7,154 nucleotides of DNA from Clostridiaceae bacterium (GTDB lineage: Bacteria > Bacillota > Clostridia > Oscillospirales > Acutalibacteraceae): NCBI GenBank assembly GCA_904502175.1, contig CAJGDU010000054.1:1-7154 (forward strand), in the 5' to 3' direction. The number at the start of each line of letters is the position of its first letter. Positions within the stretch are counted from its first letter, which is position 1. The notes beneath the pieces are model-generated. The model searched no databases. It saw only the letters and a program-made list of their open reading frames with translations, and was not told the DNA's origin. Below, one piece after another: positions 1-7,115 of the stretch. Both the position numbers and the translations under genes were made by a program.

Positions 1-303
1 ATCACCTACGCCGAACTCGTCTACAACGGCCAGTGGTTCACCCCGCTGCGCGAAGCCCTCGACGCGTTCGTGAACAAACTCGAAGAGCACTGCACCGGCA
101 CCGTGAAGCTGAAGCTCTACAAGGGCAACATCATCAACGCCGGCGTCACCTCCCCCTACAGCCTGTACAACCCGGGCCTCGCCACCTTCGACGAGGACGA
201 GGTCTACGACCAGACCGACTCCGCCGGGTTCATCAACCTCTTCGGCCTTCCCATCAAGGCCCAGGCCATGAGCGAACAGGCCTACAAACTTGAGGAGAAA
301 TAA
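1..303 (+). CDS. argG: Argininosuccinate synthase, C-terminal 100 residues (5' end outside the window)
   Basis: Argininosuccinate synthase joins citrulline and aspartate using ATP to make argininosuccinate, the penultimate step of cytoplasmic arginine biosynthesis. Only the C-terminal part is visible; the reading frame is open from the first base to a TAA at 301-303. The visible protein has the family's conserved C-terminal pattern: a Tyr-Asn-Gly-x-Trp-Phe-x-Pro-Leu-Arg-Glu-Ala-Leu-Asp segment, then Thr-Gly-Thr-Val-x-Leu-Lys-Leu-Tyr-Lys-Gly, SPYSLY, a YDQxDxxGFI segment and a terminal LFGLP. This region forms the oligomerisation tail in known ArgG structures. It is the upstream partner of argH, with 4 nt between the two genes, and the argH ribosome binding site lies inside its last codons. 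Identification by remembered family pattern is strong; the catalytic ATP-binding domain cannot be checked here. Confidence 0.95.
   Translation: MTYAELVYNGQWFTPLREALDAFVNKLEEHCTGTVKLKLYKGNIINAGVTSPYSLYNPGLATFDEDEVYDQTDSAGFINLFGLPIKAQAMSEQAYKLEEK
292..297 (+). promoter_or_regulatory. Ribosome binding site of argH
   Basis: GAGGAG lies inside the last codons of argG, 10 nt before the ATG at 308. It decides the argH start: an in-frame TTG at 290 overlaps this site and would only add six non-conserved residues, while MKLWxGRF is the usual ArgH N-terminus. Confidence 0.8.
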
Positions 304-307
304 TCTC

Positions 308-1681
<1,374 letters not shown>

Positions 1682-1694
1682 CGAATCCAAACGC

Positions 1695-1730
1695 AAAAAG
1701 AACGAGCCAGAACGGCTCGTTCTTTTTTTG
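1695..1730. terminator. Bidirectional intrinsic terminator between argH and the convergent SGNH gene
   Basis: Arms 1695-1708 and 1714-1727 pair over 14 bp (core AACGAGCC/GGCTCGTT plus A-T pairs) around a 5-nt loop, AGAAC. The plus-strand transcript ends in a run of seven T at 1723-1729, and the minus-strand transcript has a run of five T. It sits 14 nt after the argH stop and 14 nt after the stop of the convergent hydrolase gene, so it can end both transcripts. Confidence 0.9.
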
Positions 1731-1740
1731 CTTTCACTTT

Positions 1741-2730
1741 TTATTTGTGCGGGATGGCTTTGAGGATCTGCTTTGCCATATAGGAGTGGCCCTTCGGCGT
1801 CGGGTGGACATCGTCCTTGCCCACGTCATAGAAACACTCGGTCTTCGTGACGTCGACATAGGTGTAGCCGAGGACCGCGGCATTGGACTTGAGATAGACG
1901 TTGACCATGTTCACGCCCATGTCTCCCAGCTGGGACATCTTCAGTCCGGCGACCTCTGTCTCCACACTGCGGAACGGGTTGTACATGCTGACGACCGCGA
2001 TCTCCGCATCCGAATTCGCCTTGACGGTCGCAATGACCTGCGGGAAAGCAACCGACATCTCCGCGAATGCCTTTTCCATTTCCACCAGCATGGCACTGAG
2101 GAAGACCGCTGTGATGCCGAGGGTGTTCAGGGTCGTGAACAGCTGCTCGAAGTCTTTCGTGAGCAGACCCTGTTTGACCGCCTTCCGGACCAGTTCCGCC
2201 GTCTTCGTCGACACGTCGCTGAGCTTCTCGATGTCCAGTCCCGCCATGATCAGCGGAGCGGTGAAGATGTCGTTGTTGCCGACATTCAGGGTGACCAGCG
2301 AGGACTTCTTCAGGGTCTTTTTGACCACCGAAGCTTTGGGCGGGACTCTCTTCGCCTCAACGAAGATGCCCTTCTCCAGGAATTGCGCATAGTAACGGTC
2401 TTTCGTCACGTTGCCGCCGAGCATCATGAGGACATCTTTCGAGCGGCATCCGTCATAGGAATATTGGGCGATTTTCGTTCCGGTGACCGAAGCCACCCGC
2501 TCCGGATAGGCGTTCGGGTTGACGCCGTCGCCGAGGCCGTAGAGCAGCGGCTTGCGCGTCGGGTCGAAACCGGTGGGGATGCTGTCCCCGAACACGGTAT
2601 AGGTCTTCCCTTTGTACTGCTGATAGGCGCGGTCGTATTTCCAGCCGGCGGCACTCGCCGGGATCATGAAGACAGAGCCAAAAAGCACCAGCATCAAAAA
2701 TGCTGCCAGGGTCCGTTTGCATAGCTTCAT
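1741..2730 (-). CDS. Secreted SGNH/GDSL-type hydrolase (esterase or acylhydrolase-like)
   Basis: The 329-aa protein starts with a signal peptide: Lys/Arg at residues 2-6, a hydrophobic core at about 8-24 and an Ala-Ser-Ala cleavage site at 25-27. There is no lipobox, so it is probably released or wall-retained. The mature part carries the SGNH blocks in order: FGDS at 47-50 with nucleophile Ser50; a block II glycine probably at Gly94; GNND at 151-154 with oxyanion residue Asn153; and DDVH at 306-309 with catalytic Asp306 and His309. These enzymes remove acyl or acetyl groups from lipids, polysaccharides or small esters; the substrate cannot be named. The stretch between blocks III and V (about 150 residues) is long and contains predicted helical segments. 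It is a single gene, convergent with argH and bounded by terminators on both sides. The start follows an AAGGAGGG ribosome binding site. The fold call is strong; activity is inferred. Confidence 0.88.
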   Translation of the reverse strand: MKLCKRTLAAFLMLVLFGSVFMIPASAAGWKYDRAYQQYKGKTYTVFGDSIPTGFDPTRKPLLYGLGDGVNPNAYPERVASVTGTKIAQYSYDGCRSKDVLMMLGGNVTKDRYYAQFLEKGIFVEAKRVPPKASVVKKTLKKSSLVTLNVGNNDIFTAPLIMAGLDIEKLSDVSTKTAELVRKAVKQGLLTKDFEQLFTTLNTLGITAVFLSAMLVEMEKAFAEMSVAFPQVIATVKANSDAEIAVVSMYNPFRSVETEVAGLKMSQLGDMGVNMVNVYLKSNAAVLGYTYVDVTKTECFYDVGKDDVHPTPKGHSYMAKQILKAIPHK

Positions 2731-2736
2731 AAGATA

Positions 2737-2744
2737 CCCTCCTT
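2737..2744 (-). promoter_or_regulatory. Strong ribosome binding site of the SGNH hydrolase gene
   Basis: Read on the minus strand this is AAGGAGGG, ending 6 nt before the ATG at 2730. It nearly matches the full anti-Shine-Dalgarno complement and fixes the start used here. Confidence 0.85.
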
Positions 2745-2774
2745 CGAAAGTGATAACTCTTACAGAACACTTAC

Positions 2775-2780
2775 AGTATA
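2775..2780 (-). promoter_or_regulatory. Candidate promoter -10 element for the SGNH hydrolase gene
   Basis: TATACT on the minus strand matches the vegetative -10 consensus at 5 of 6 positions. It would start transcription about 38 nt before the ATG, just downstream of the neighbouring terminator. No convincing -35 hexamer is present at 16-18 nt spacing (AGCCAG at 17), so an activator or another sigma factor may be involved, or the match may be chance. Confidence 0.35.
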
Positions 2781-2804
2781 GAAAGGATTTCTGAACCCTG
2801 GCTG

Positions 2805-2836
2805 AAAAAACCCCCTGCAGAAGCAGGGGGCTTTTT
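2805..2836. terminator. Intrinsic terminator ending the dehydratase operon
   Basis: The arms CCCCCTGC at 2811-2818 and GCAGGGGG at 2823-2830 form a perfect 8-bp GC-rich stem with a 4-nt loop. On the minus strand the stem is followed directly by six T (2810-2805). It lies 18 nt beyond the stop of the small membrane protein gene, so it ends the operon and insulates the hydrolase gene. The plus strand also has a short T run (2832-2836). Confidence 0.92.
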
Positions 2837-2848
2837 GGTTTCCTACGG

Positions 2849-3046
2849 TCAGTCGTAAATATCGTTCTTCATCTCGTAGGGGACGTCGATGATATTTCTG
2901 CGGCCTTCGATGTTGTCATAGTGCTTGCACATGAGCGGCTCATAGACATAGTACAAAAGCTTCCCGTCCAGGTCGAAATAAAAGACGGAGAACAGTGCGG
3001 CATAGACGACCGCGAAGATCTTGATGATTTTGAAAATCAGTTTCAT
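2849..3046 (-). CDS. Small single-pass membrane protein (65 aa), unknown function
   Basis: I do not recognise this protein. It has 65 residues. Lys2, Lys6 and Lys9 flank or interrupt a hydrophobic stretch at about residues 3-24 that should form one membrane helix, with the N-terminus probably inside by the positive-inside rule. The remaining 40 residues are polar and Tyr-rich, with a single Cys at 40 and an acidic end. The ATG at 3046 is preceded by GAGGTGG at 5 nt spacing. An in-frame GTG at 3055 would add three residues but lies over that ribosome binding site, so it is not preferred. The gene starts 16 nt after the stop of the large dehydratase-family subunit and ends 18 nt before a strong terminator. 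It is therefore almost certainly the last gene of that operon. It could anchor the complex, assist it, or be unrelated in function. Confidence 0.72.
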   Translation of the reverse strand: MKLIFKIIKIFAVVYAALFSVFYFDLDGKLLYYVYEPLMCKHYDNIEGRRNIIDVPYEMKNDIYD

Positions 3047-3058
3047 ATTGTCCACCTC
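3047..3058 (-). promoter_or_regulatory. Ribosome binding site of the small membrane protein gene
   Basis: On the minus strand AGAGGTGG is followed by ACAAT and then the ATG at 3046. This places translation initiation at the second possible start and supports the short gene being real. Confidence 0.7.
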
Positions 3059-3062
3059 TTTC

Positions 3063-4748
3063 TTACCAGGTCAGGTCGTCATCGAAGTCGAGCAGCGACG
3101 GGTCGAGCGGCTCTTCGTGCATGACGTCGATCATGTAGCCGTTGATGCAGTTGCGGATCTCCTGGCGGGAGACGGTCCGCTTGTCGGGCAGCGCGTGCGG
3201 GAACCAGATGGCGTGGATGCCGCGTTTGCGGAACTCATCCTCGAACATGCCCTTAATGCCCTGCATGCCCTTGCACTGCAGCTGGTCATACATCATGACC
3301 ATGTCGCAGTTGAACTGCTCCATGTAATCCCACAGCTGGAAGATGTGCTCGTGGCCGCCGACGGCCATGGCGCGCATGGGCGCCAGCTCGTTGTACCAGC
3401 TGAGGTCTTCGAGCGCGTGCTCATAGGTGTCGGTGCGGATCTCCTTGTCGAACATGAGAGAGTCCATGTTGATGATGGTGTTGAGGCCCCAGCAGTTGTA
3501 GGCCCAGGTGCACCAGTTGGAATAGTAGAGCGCGGCGCAGGACCAGGCGATGACGCGGTGGCGGGTCTTCGGGAAGGTGTCGATCTGGTTGGTGACACAC
3601 TGTTCCATGATCTTCCGGACACGGGAGTCCAGAAGCTGCCAGGTCTCGTTCCAGCCGTACTGTGAATAGTAGATGCGGTACAGGGCCTGGGCGACACCGT
3701 TGATGGGATAGTTGTTCGTCTTGGCGGCAACGTCCCATTTCTCCCGCTCGAAGTAGAGCTGCTCGTTCTGCAGTTCCGCATACTTCTTGAAGCTCTCCCA
3801 GCTGAACGGGACACCGGTCTGCTCTTCCACGAACTTCCAGGCGCCTTCGATTTCGGCCTGGCAGCGTTCCTGGACCAGCGGGTCGTCATAGCGCATGGGC
3901 TGCGGCATGGCGTACAGCGGGCGGTTCAGGAACCAGTCCTGGATGATGGACGTGGCGACGGAGGCGTCGCAGGCCTCGTTGGAGGTGATGACGCACGGCG
4001 CGGAGTCCGGATAGTCGTCCATGATGCCGACGCCGGCCTCGGCCTGACACATGGGACAGGGGTCCGCGGGAAGGCCCAGGGTCTGGATGGCGTCGATGTA
4101 GTGGAGGACCGTGTTGGAGTTGACGTGGCACGTAACGAAGTACGGGATCATCTCCAGCGGGATGTCGATGAGCCCGCCGTCCCGGAAGGGATAGAAGATG
4201 GAGCCCGAAACGGTCTCGTTGTGGAGGACCGTCTTCCTCCAGAGTTCGGTCTCTTTTCCGTTGAACCGGATGTCACGCGCGAACATGCGCATGAACTGTT
4301 CGATGGTGGCGTGGACCATGCCGCGATAGTGCCAGGCGGAGGCGCGCAGCGCGGGGCCGCGGAGACCTTCCATGCCGCGGTCGAACCAGTGCAGGACGGG
4401 GATGTAGGTCTGACCGAGCCAGCGGTACCGCCAGAGGCCCTTGAAGAAGGACAGCGGTTTCTCCGCGGTCAGGATGTCGGCGACCATCATGCCGTAGTTG
4501 TAGCACCAGACGACATTGAAATAATAAAGCGTATCTTTGAGGCCTCTCCACTCCCTGTGGCGGTACAGGCCGGTGGGCTGGATATACAGATCGCCCAGGT
4601 TGCGGCGCTCGTGTTCCTTGCCGTAAATGAAGTCTTTGCACGCCTGCTTCGGGTCATCGGCGATGTACTTCGCAAAGTTCTTCAGGTCACCTTTCCGGTA
4701 GCCGAGCTTCTCGGCCAGTGACATTTTTACCATTCTCTCTTCTGCCAT
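3063..4748 (-). CDS. 2-hydroxyacyl-CoA dehydratase-family large subunit (HgdA/HadB/FldB-like) with long N-terminal extension
   Basis: The protein has 561 aa. Family members dehydrate (R)-2-hydroxyacyl-CoA through a ketyl radical, or reduce benzoyl-CoA, using a [4Fe-4S] cluster. The canonical part begins near residue 195 (IDIPLEMIP). It contains Cys231 and Cys234 in CPMC, Cys260 in a SNEACD segment aligning with the family's second cysteine block, and an EEQTG segment at 308-312 matching the EexTG of known large subunits. QCKGMQGI follows at 491-498, with Cys492 as the third block cysteine, and the usual IPxx...R...I..Y C-terminal pattern comes after it. About 190 residues before this are extra relative to HgdA (about 477 aa) and HadB/FldB (about 408 aa). 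That region is rich in Trp, Tyr and Arg and I do not recognise it. The start overlaps the upstream stop by one base (TGATG), indicating translational coupling. An in-frame ATG at 4865 lies inside the upstream gene and is rejected. Family assignment is from remembered patterns; substrate is unknown. Confidence 0.85.
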   Translation of the reverse strand: MAEERMVKMSLAEKLGYRKGDLKNFAKYIADDPKQACKDFIYGKEHERRNLGDLYIQPTGLYRHREWRGLKDTLYYFNVVWCYNYGMMVADILTAEKPLSFFKGLWRYRWLGQTYIPVLHWFDRGMEGLRGPALRASAWHYRGMVHATIEQFMRMFARDIRFNGKETELWRKTVLHNETVSGSIFYPFRDGGLIDIPLEMIPYFVTCHVNSNTVLHYIDAIQTLGLPADPCPMCQAEAGVGIMDDYPDSAPCVITSNEACDASVATSIIQDWFLNRPLYAMPQPMRYDDPLVQERCQAEIEGAWKFVEEQTGVPFSWESFKKYAELQNEQLYFEREKWDVAAKTNNYPINGVAQALYRIYYSQYGWNETWQLLDSRVRKIMEQCVTNQIDTFPKTRHRVIAWSCAALYYSNWCTWAYNCWGLNTIINMDSLMFDKEIRTDTYEHALEDLSWYNELAPMRAMAVGGHEHIFQLWDYMEQFNCDMVMMYDQLQCKGMQGIKGMFEDEFRKRGIHAIWFPHALPDKRTVSRQEIRNCINGYMIDVMHEEPLDPSLLDFDDDLTW

Positions 4749-5947
4749 CAGCCAACACCCCTCTCTTCCTGTAATTTTTTCAGTTCGACACTCTCGATGA
4801 AGGCCTGGAACCGGGTCCGGAGCTGGCCGGTCGCGTTGTTCGTGTATTCCTTCTCGATGGAGCAAACCGGGATGCCGTAGTCGCGGCGCAGGACGAAGGT
4901 GTCGATCATGCGCTCATAGCTCCAGTATTCGCAGAACTTCATCTGTTCGATGATGATGCCGTCGGCCTTGTACTCTTTGACGATGTCGGCCAGGTACTCT
5001 TTGCGCTGCCGCATGACATGCTGTTCCATGAAACGGGTGCACTGGCTCGTCATGAGGTAGTGGCGGGCCACCGCTTCGAGGGCGGTCTCGCCCTCTTTGA
5101 TCTCGATGATGCCCCGGCCCGGGAGGGAACCGTAGCAGTAGCGGTCGGCCACGACGAGGGCGCCGCACTGCTCGATGAGCTGGACGAAGTACGGGTCGTC
5201 GTTCTCAGAACCGGCGACCACGACCTTGATACGGTAATTGGGGTTCGGGTCGGGCTCGCGGGTCTTGAGGTCTTCCAGTGTCTCTTTCAGCATGGGCAGA
5301 ATGAGATAGTGCGGGCAGGCCAGCGCGACCAGCTGGCAGAGGGAGAATTCAAAGCCGGTAATGGTCGGGTTGTCCAGTTTGCGGTATTCGCCGATCTCCA
5401 TGATGACCCGGTTGATCTCGTTCTGTTCCTCGATGGCTTTGCGGATGGCCTCGTCAGAGGTGTCGACGCCGAGTCGGTCGTGGAGGACGTCCAGAACATG
5501 GGCCTGGAGCTGATCTTTGTAGTGGAGGATGGAGTTGTCGTTCTTTTTGAACGGCACGTCCGTGAACTCGCAGAAGAAGTCCGGGTTGTCGATAAGCTCC
5601 GGCATCATCTGCAGGTGTTCCTGGAACCGGCACGTGACGGTGCAGGTCTCCGTGGCGAGCTGGGCATCCAGGAAGTTGAAGCCGCCCTCGAGGGCACGCT
5701 CCATGAGCGCCCGTCCGTACATACAGGTACGGCCCGACATGTAGTAAGTGGCCATGTCAGGCGATGCGCTTCGCGGCGCGCGGAGCCGTACGGAGAAGCA
5801 GCCCGGAAGGTTCAGAAGGACTTCCGGCATAAAGTAGCAGGTATAACCAAGCGCGAGTTTCCCCTCGTCTTTGGCCTGACGAACCAGATCGTTGTGGGCC
5901 TCGAGGAGAAGATCTTCGAACTTGATCATATTCTTCAGATCTCGCAT
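4748..5947 (-). CDS. 2-hydroxyacyl-CoA dehydratase-family small subunit (HgdB/HadC/FldC/BcrC-like)
   Basis: The protein has 399 aa, close to the family's usual 375-410. Visible family features are an N-terminal GYTCYFMPEVLLNLPG segment (34-49), matching the 'Gxxx PxEll.a.G' region, and Cys75 in RTCMYGRA. Cys102 lies in ETCTVTCR, equivalent to the usual T-C-D-x-x-R block, and Cys339 in a DGIIIEQMKFCE segment (329-340). The C-terminus has the standard IP...IEKEY....GQLRTRFQAFIE signature (359-385). The three cysteines Cys75, Cys102 and Cys339 are the expected ligands of a [4Fe-4S] cluster. It would pair with the downstream 561-aa protein as a cytoplasmic heterodimer. It is the first gene of the operon; an in-frame TGA lies just upstream of the chosen ATG. 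The ribosome binding site is weak (AGGGTG about 13 nt upstream), so a start at Met7 (5929) remains possible. Substrate is unknown: 2-hydroxyacyl-CoA, an aryl-CoA, or something else. Confidence 0.88.
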   Translation of the reverse strand: MRDLKNMIKFEDLLLEAHNDLVRQAKDEGKLALGYTCYFMPEVLLNLPGCFSVRLRAPRSASPDMATYYMSGRTCMYGRALMERALEGGFNFLDAQLATETCTVTCRFQEHLQMMPELIDNPDFFCEFTDVPFKKNDNSILHYKDQLQAHVLDVLHDRLGVDTSDEAIRKAIEEQNEINRVIMEIGEYRKLDNPTITGFEFSLCQLVALACPHYLILPMLKETLEDLKTREPDPNPNYRIKVVVAGSENDDPYFVQLIEQCGALVVADRYCYGSLPGRGIIEIKEGETALEAVARHYLMTSQCTRFMEQHVMRQRKEYLADIVKEYKADGIIIEQMKFCEYWSYERMIDTFVLRRDYGIPVCSIEKEYTNNATGQLRTRFQAFIESVELKKLQEERGVG

Positions 5948-6100
5948 AATGTTCTGTTTTCACCCTTTCCCAAAACTTGTTGATTTCGATCTATGGACTC
6001 CGCGGCATAACCTCCGCGGGCAAATCGACTCTGTCGAAAGAACTATGGCCTCCTTCCATATATTTTTTCCATATTTCGGAAAAAATCTATTATTATTACC
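5948..6100 (-). promoter_or_regulatory. Structured 5' leader of the dehydratase-family operon (about 150 nt)
   Basis: Between the likely transcription start (about 6101) and the first ATG there are several short inverted repeats. An A/T dyad has arms 6086-6078 and 6070-6062 (ATTTTTTCC/GGAAAAAAT, 9 bp, loop 7). TATGG and CCATA (6060-6056, 6048-6044) flank a loop that is exactly AAGGAGG. Two CCGCGGAG copies (6019-6012, 6005-5998) contain self-complementary CCGCGG, so they can pair around an 8-nt loop. A second CCATAG at 5996-5991 could compete for TATGG. No known riboswitch class was recognised. The structures are seen in sequence; a regulatory role is inferred. Confidence 0.4.
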
Positions 6101-6107
6101 CAATTTT

Positions 6108-6136
6108 AGTATATTGCCGGACAGGACGGTTGTCCA
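6108..6136 (-). promoter_or_regulatory. Promoter of the dehydratase-family operon with overlapping dyad
   Basis: On the minus strand TGGACA (6136-6131) and TATACT (6113-6108) are separated by exactly 17 nt. Each matches the vegetative consensus at 5 of 6 positions. Transcription would begin near 6101. An inverted repeat GGACA-N7-TGTCC (6135-6118) covers the -35 box and most of the spacer, as a repressor operator would. A second possible promoter upstream (TTGATA 6169-6164, N17, TATTTT 6146-6141) is weaker. Confidence 0.65.
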
Positions 6137-6173
6137 GTAAAAAATAGTAAGGTTTTCGTAACATATCAAGCTA

Positions 6174-6212
6174 CAAAAAATAACTGCGGAACAGAAACTC
6201 TGCTCCGCAGTT
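6174..6212 (-). terminator. Intrinsic terminator of the short-chain dehydrogenase gene
   Basis: The arms 6212-6199 and 6195-6182 pair over about 14 bp (AACTGCGGA/TCCGCAGTT core), followed by six T on the minus strand (6180-6175). One internal pair is G-U in the minus-strand RNA but would be an A-C mismatch in the opposite RNA, so it is optimised for minus-strand transcription. It lies 17 nt past the SDR stop and separates this gene from the operon promoter. Confidence 0.88.
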
Positions 6213-6229
6213 GACGGTTCGTTTTGCGA

Positions 6230-7096
6230 TTATTCTTTGATCATGCCGAGGGCTTTCATGAGCTGATAGCCGCCGCCGACCACATATTTGTAACCGATGT
6301 CCATGATCTTGCCCGGGATGGGATCGATGAGGGCGAGGTACCAGGTGTTCTTGGAACGGTAATTGATCTTCGGGCTCTTGGCGTTCAGGGCCTCCATGAC
6401 GGTGGCAACAATGTACTTCATCTCATGGGGGTTCTTCATAGCCATGGTCATGAGCGGGCTCAGGACGGAGAGGACCGGTTTGTAATGGGTGGTCTCCGCG
6501 AGAAGCTTCTCATAGCCGGACGTGGCCTGGCCGTGCATGCCGGACTTGAAGGAGCCGGGCTGGACCTTGATGACGGGGATGTCGAGGAAGGCGAGCTCGC
6601 GGCGAAGGCCGATGGTGTAAGCCTCAACGGCCCACTTGGTGATGGCGTAGGGGCTGTTGAAGGGCTGCGGCTGCATCCATCCGCACTCGGAGGAGCAGTT
6701 GATGACGCGGCTCTGTTTGCCTTTCAGGAGGCCGGCCTGGAAGAAGGACTTGGTGACGCGGATCATGCCGAGGACGTTCGTGTTGATCATCTTCTCCATG
6801 ACAGCCGCGGGGTCGCCCTCCACGAGGGAAGCCATGGTGTGGATGCCGGCGAAGTTGAGGAGCGCGTCCAGGGTCTGGGTGTAGCCCTTGACGGTCTCGG
6901 CCGCTTTGTCGCAGCTCTCCTGGCTGGTGATGTCCAGCTGGACGCCGACGACACGGTCGGAGCAGCGGGCCTGCAGGTCGGTCAGAGGTTTGCTGTGGTA
7001 GGTGGCAAAAATAGTCCACTCACCGGTCTTGTCGAGGGCCTCGACGATGGCACCTGCAATGCCGCCGGCGCCGCCAGTCACGAATGCGTATTTCAT
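6230..7096 (-). CDS. Classical short-chain dehydrogenase/reductase (SDR), substrate unknown
   Basis: The protein has 288 aa, within the range for classical SDRs, which oxidise or reduce alcohols and ketones with NAD(H) or NADP(H). The Rossmann fold is clear. TGGAGGIAG at residues 7-15 is the dinucleotide-binding glycine motif, Asp55 after a beta strand probably contacts the adenine, and NFAG at 81-84 replaces NNAG. The catalytic tetrad is likely Asn107, Ser136, Tyr150 and Lys154 (YAITK at 150-154), followed by the QPG turn at 179-181. The C-terminal 60 residues, with several aromatic residues and a GYKYVVGGGY segment (268-277), would form the substrate lid and may touch the membrane. Its length and C-terminus recall hydroxysteroid- or retinol-dehydrogenase-like SDRs, but no substrate can be assigned. 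It has an AAGGGAG ribosome binding site 9 nt before the ATG and its own terminator, so it is probably a single-gene unit. A functional link to the downstream dehydratase-like operon is unproven. Confidence 0.92.
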   Translation of the reverse strand: MKYAFVTGGAGGIAGAIVEALDKTGEWTIFATYHSKPLTDLQARCSDRVVGVQLDITSQESCDKAAETVKGYTQTLDALLNFAGIHTMASLVEGDPAAVMEKMINTNVLGMIRVTKSFFQAGLLKGKQSRVINCSSECGWMQPQPFNSPYAITKWAVEAYTIGLRRELAFLDIPVIKVQPGSFKSGMHGQATSGYEKLLAETTHYKPVLSVLSPLMTMAMKNPHEMKYIVATVMEALNAKSPKINYRSKNTWYLALIDPIPGKIMDIGYKYVVGGGYQLMKALGMIKE

Positions 7097-7105
7097 AGAG
7101 GTTTT

Positions 7106-7112
7106 CTCCCTT
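7106..7112 (-). promoter_or_regulatory. Ribosome binding site of the SDR gene
   Basis: AAGGGAG on the minus strand ends 9 nt before the ATG at 7096. This supports the start that gives the standard SDR N-terminus KYAFVTGG. Confidence 0.75.
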
Positions 7113-7115
7113 CTT

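Noticed and set aside
4749..4865. A 39-codon N-terminal extension of the large dehydratase-family subunit, starting at 4865
   Set aside because: It would lie entirely inside the end of the upstream subunit gene in another frame. The ATG at 4748 gives a one-base stop/start overlap typical of coupled genes.
5018..5983. A 321-codon plus-strand open frame opposite the small dehydratase-family subunit
   Set aside because: The minus-strand protein carries the full family pattern. The plus-strand frame has low-complexity Val/Leu/Asp/Glu composition and no convincing ribosome binding site.
5998..6019. Direct repeat CCGCGGAG x2 considered as part of a repeat array or integration site
   Set aside because: There are only two 8-bp copies, 14 nt apart start to start, with no further copies. 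They are better explained as arms of a local hairpin.
5991..6059. A 22-codon minus-strand leader peptide ORF in the dehydratase operon leader
   Set aside because: Its ATG has no clear ribosome binding site, the AAGGAGG lies inside the ORF rather than before it, and the peptide has no run of regulatory codons suggesting attenuation.
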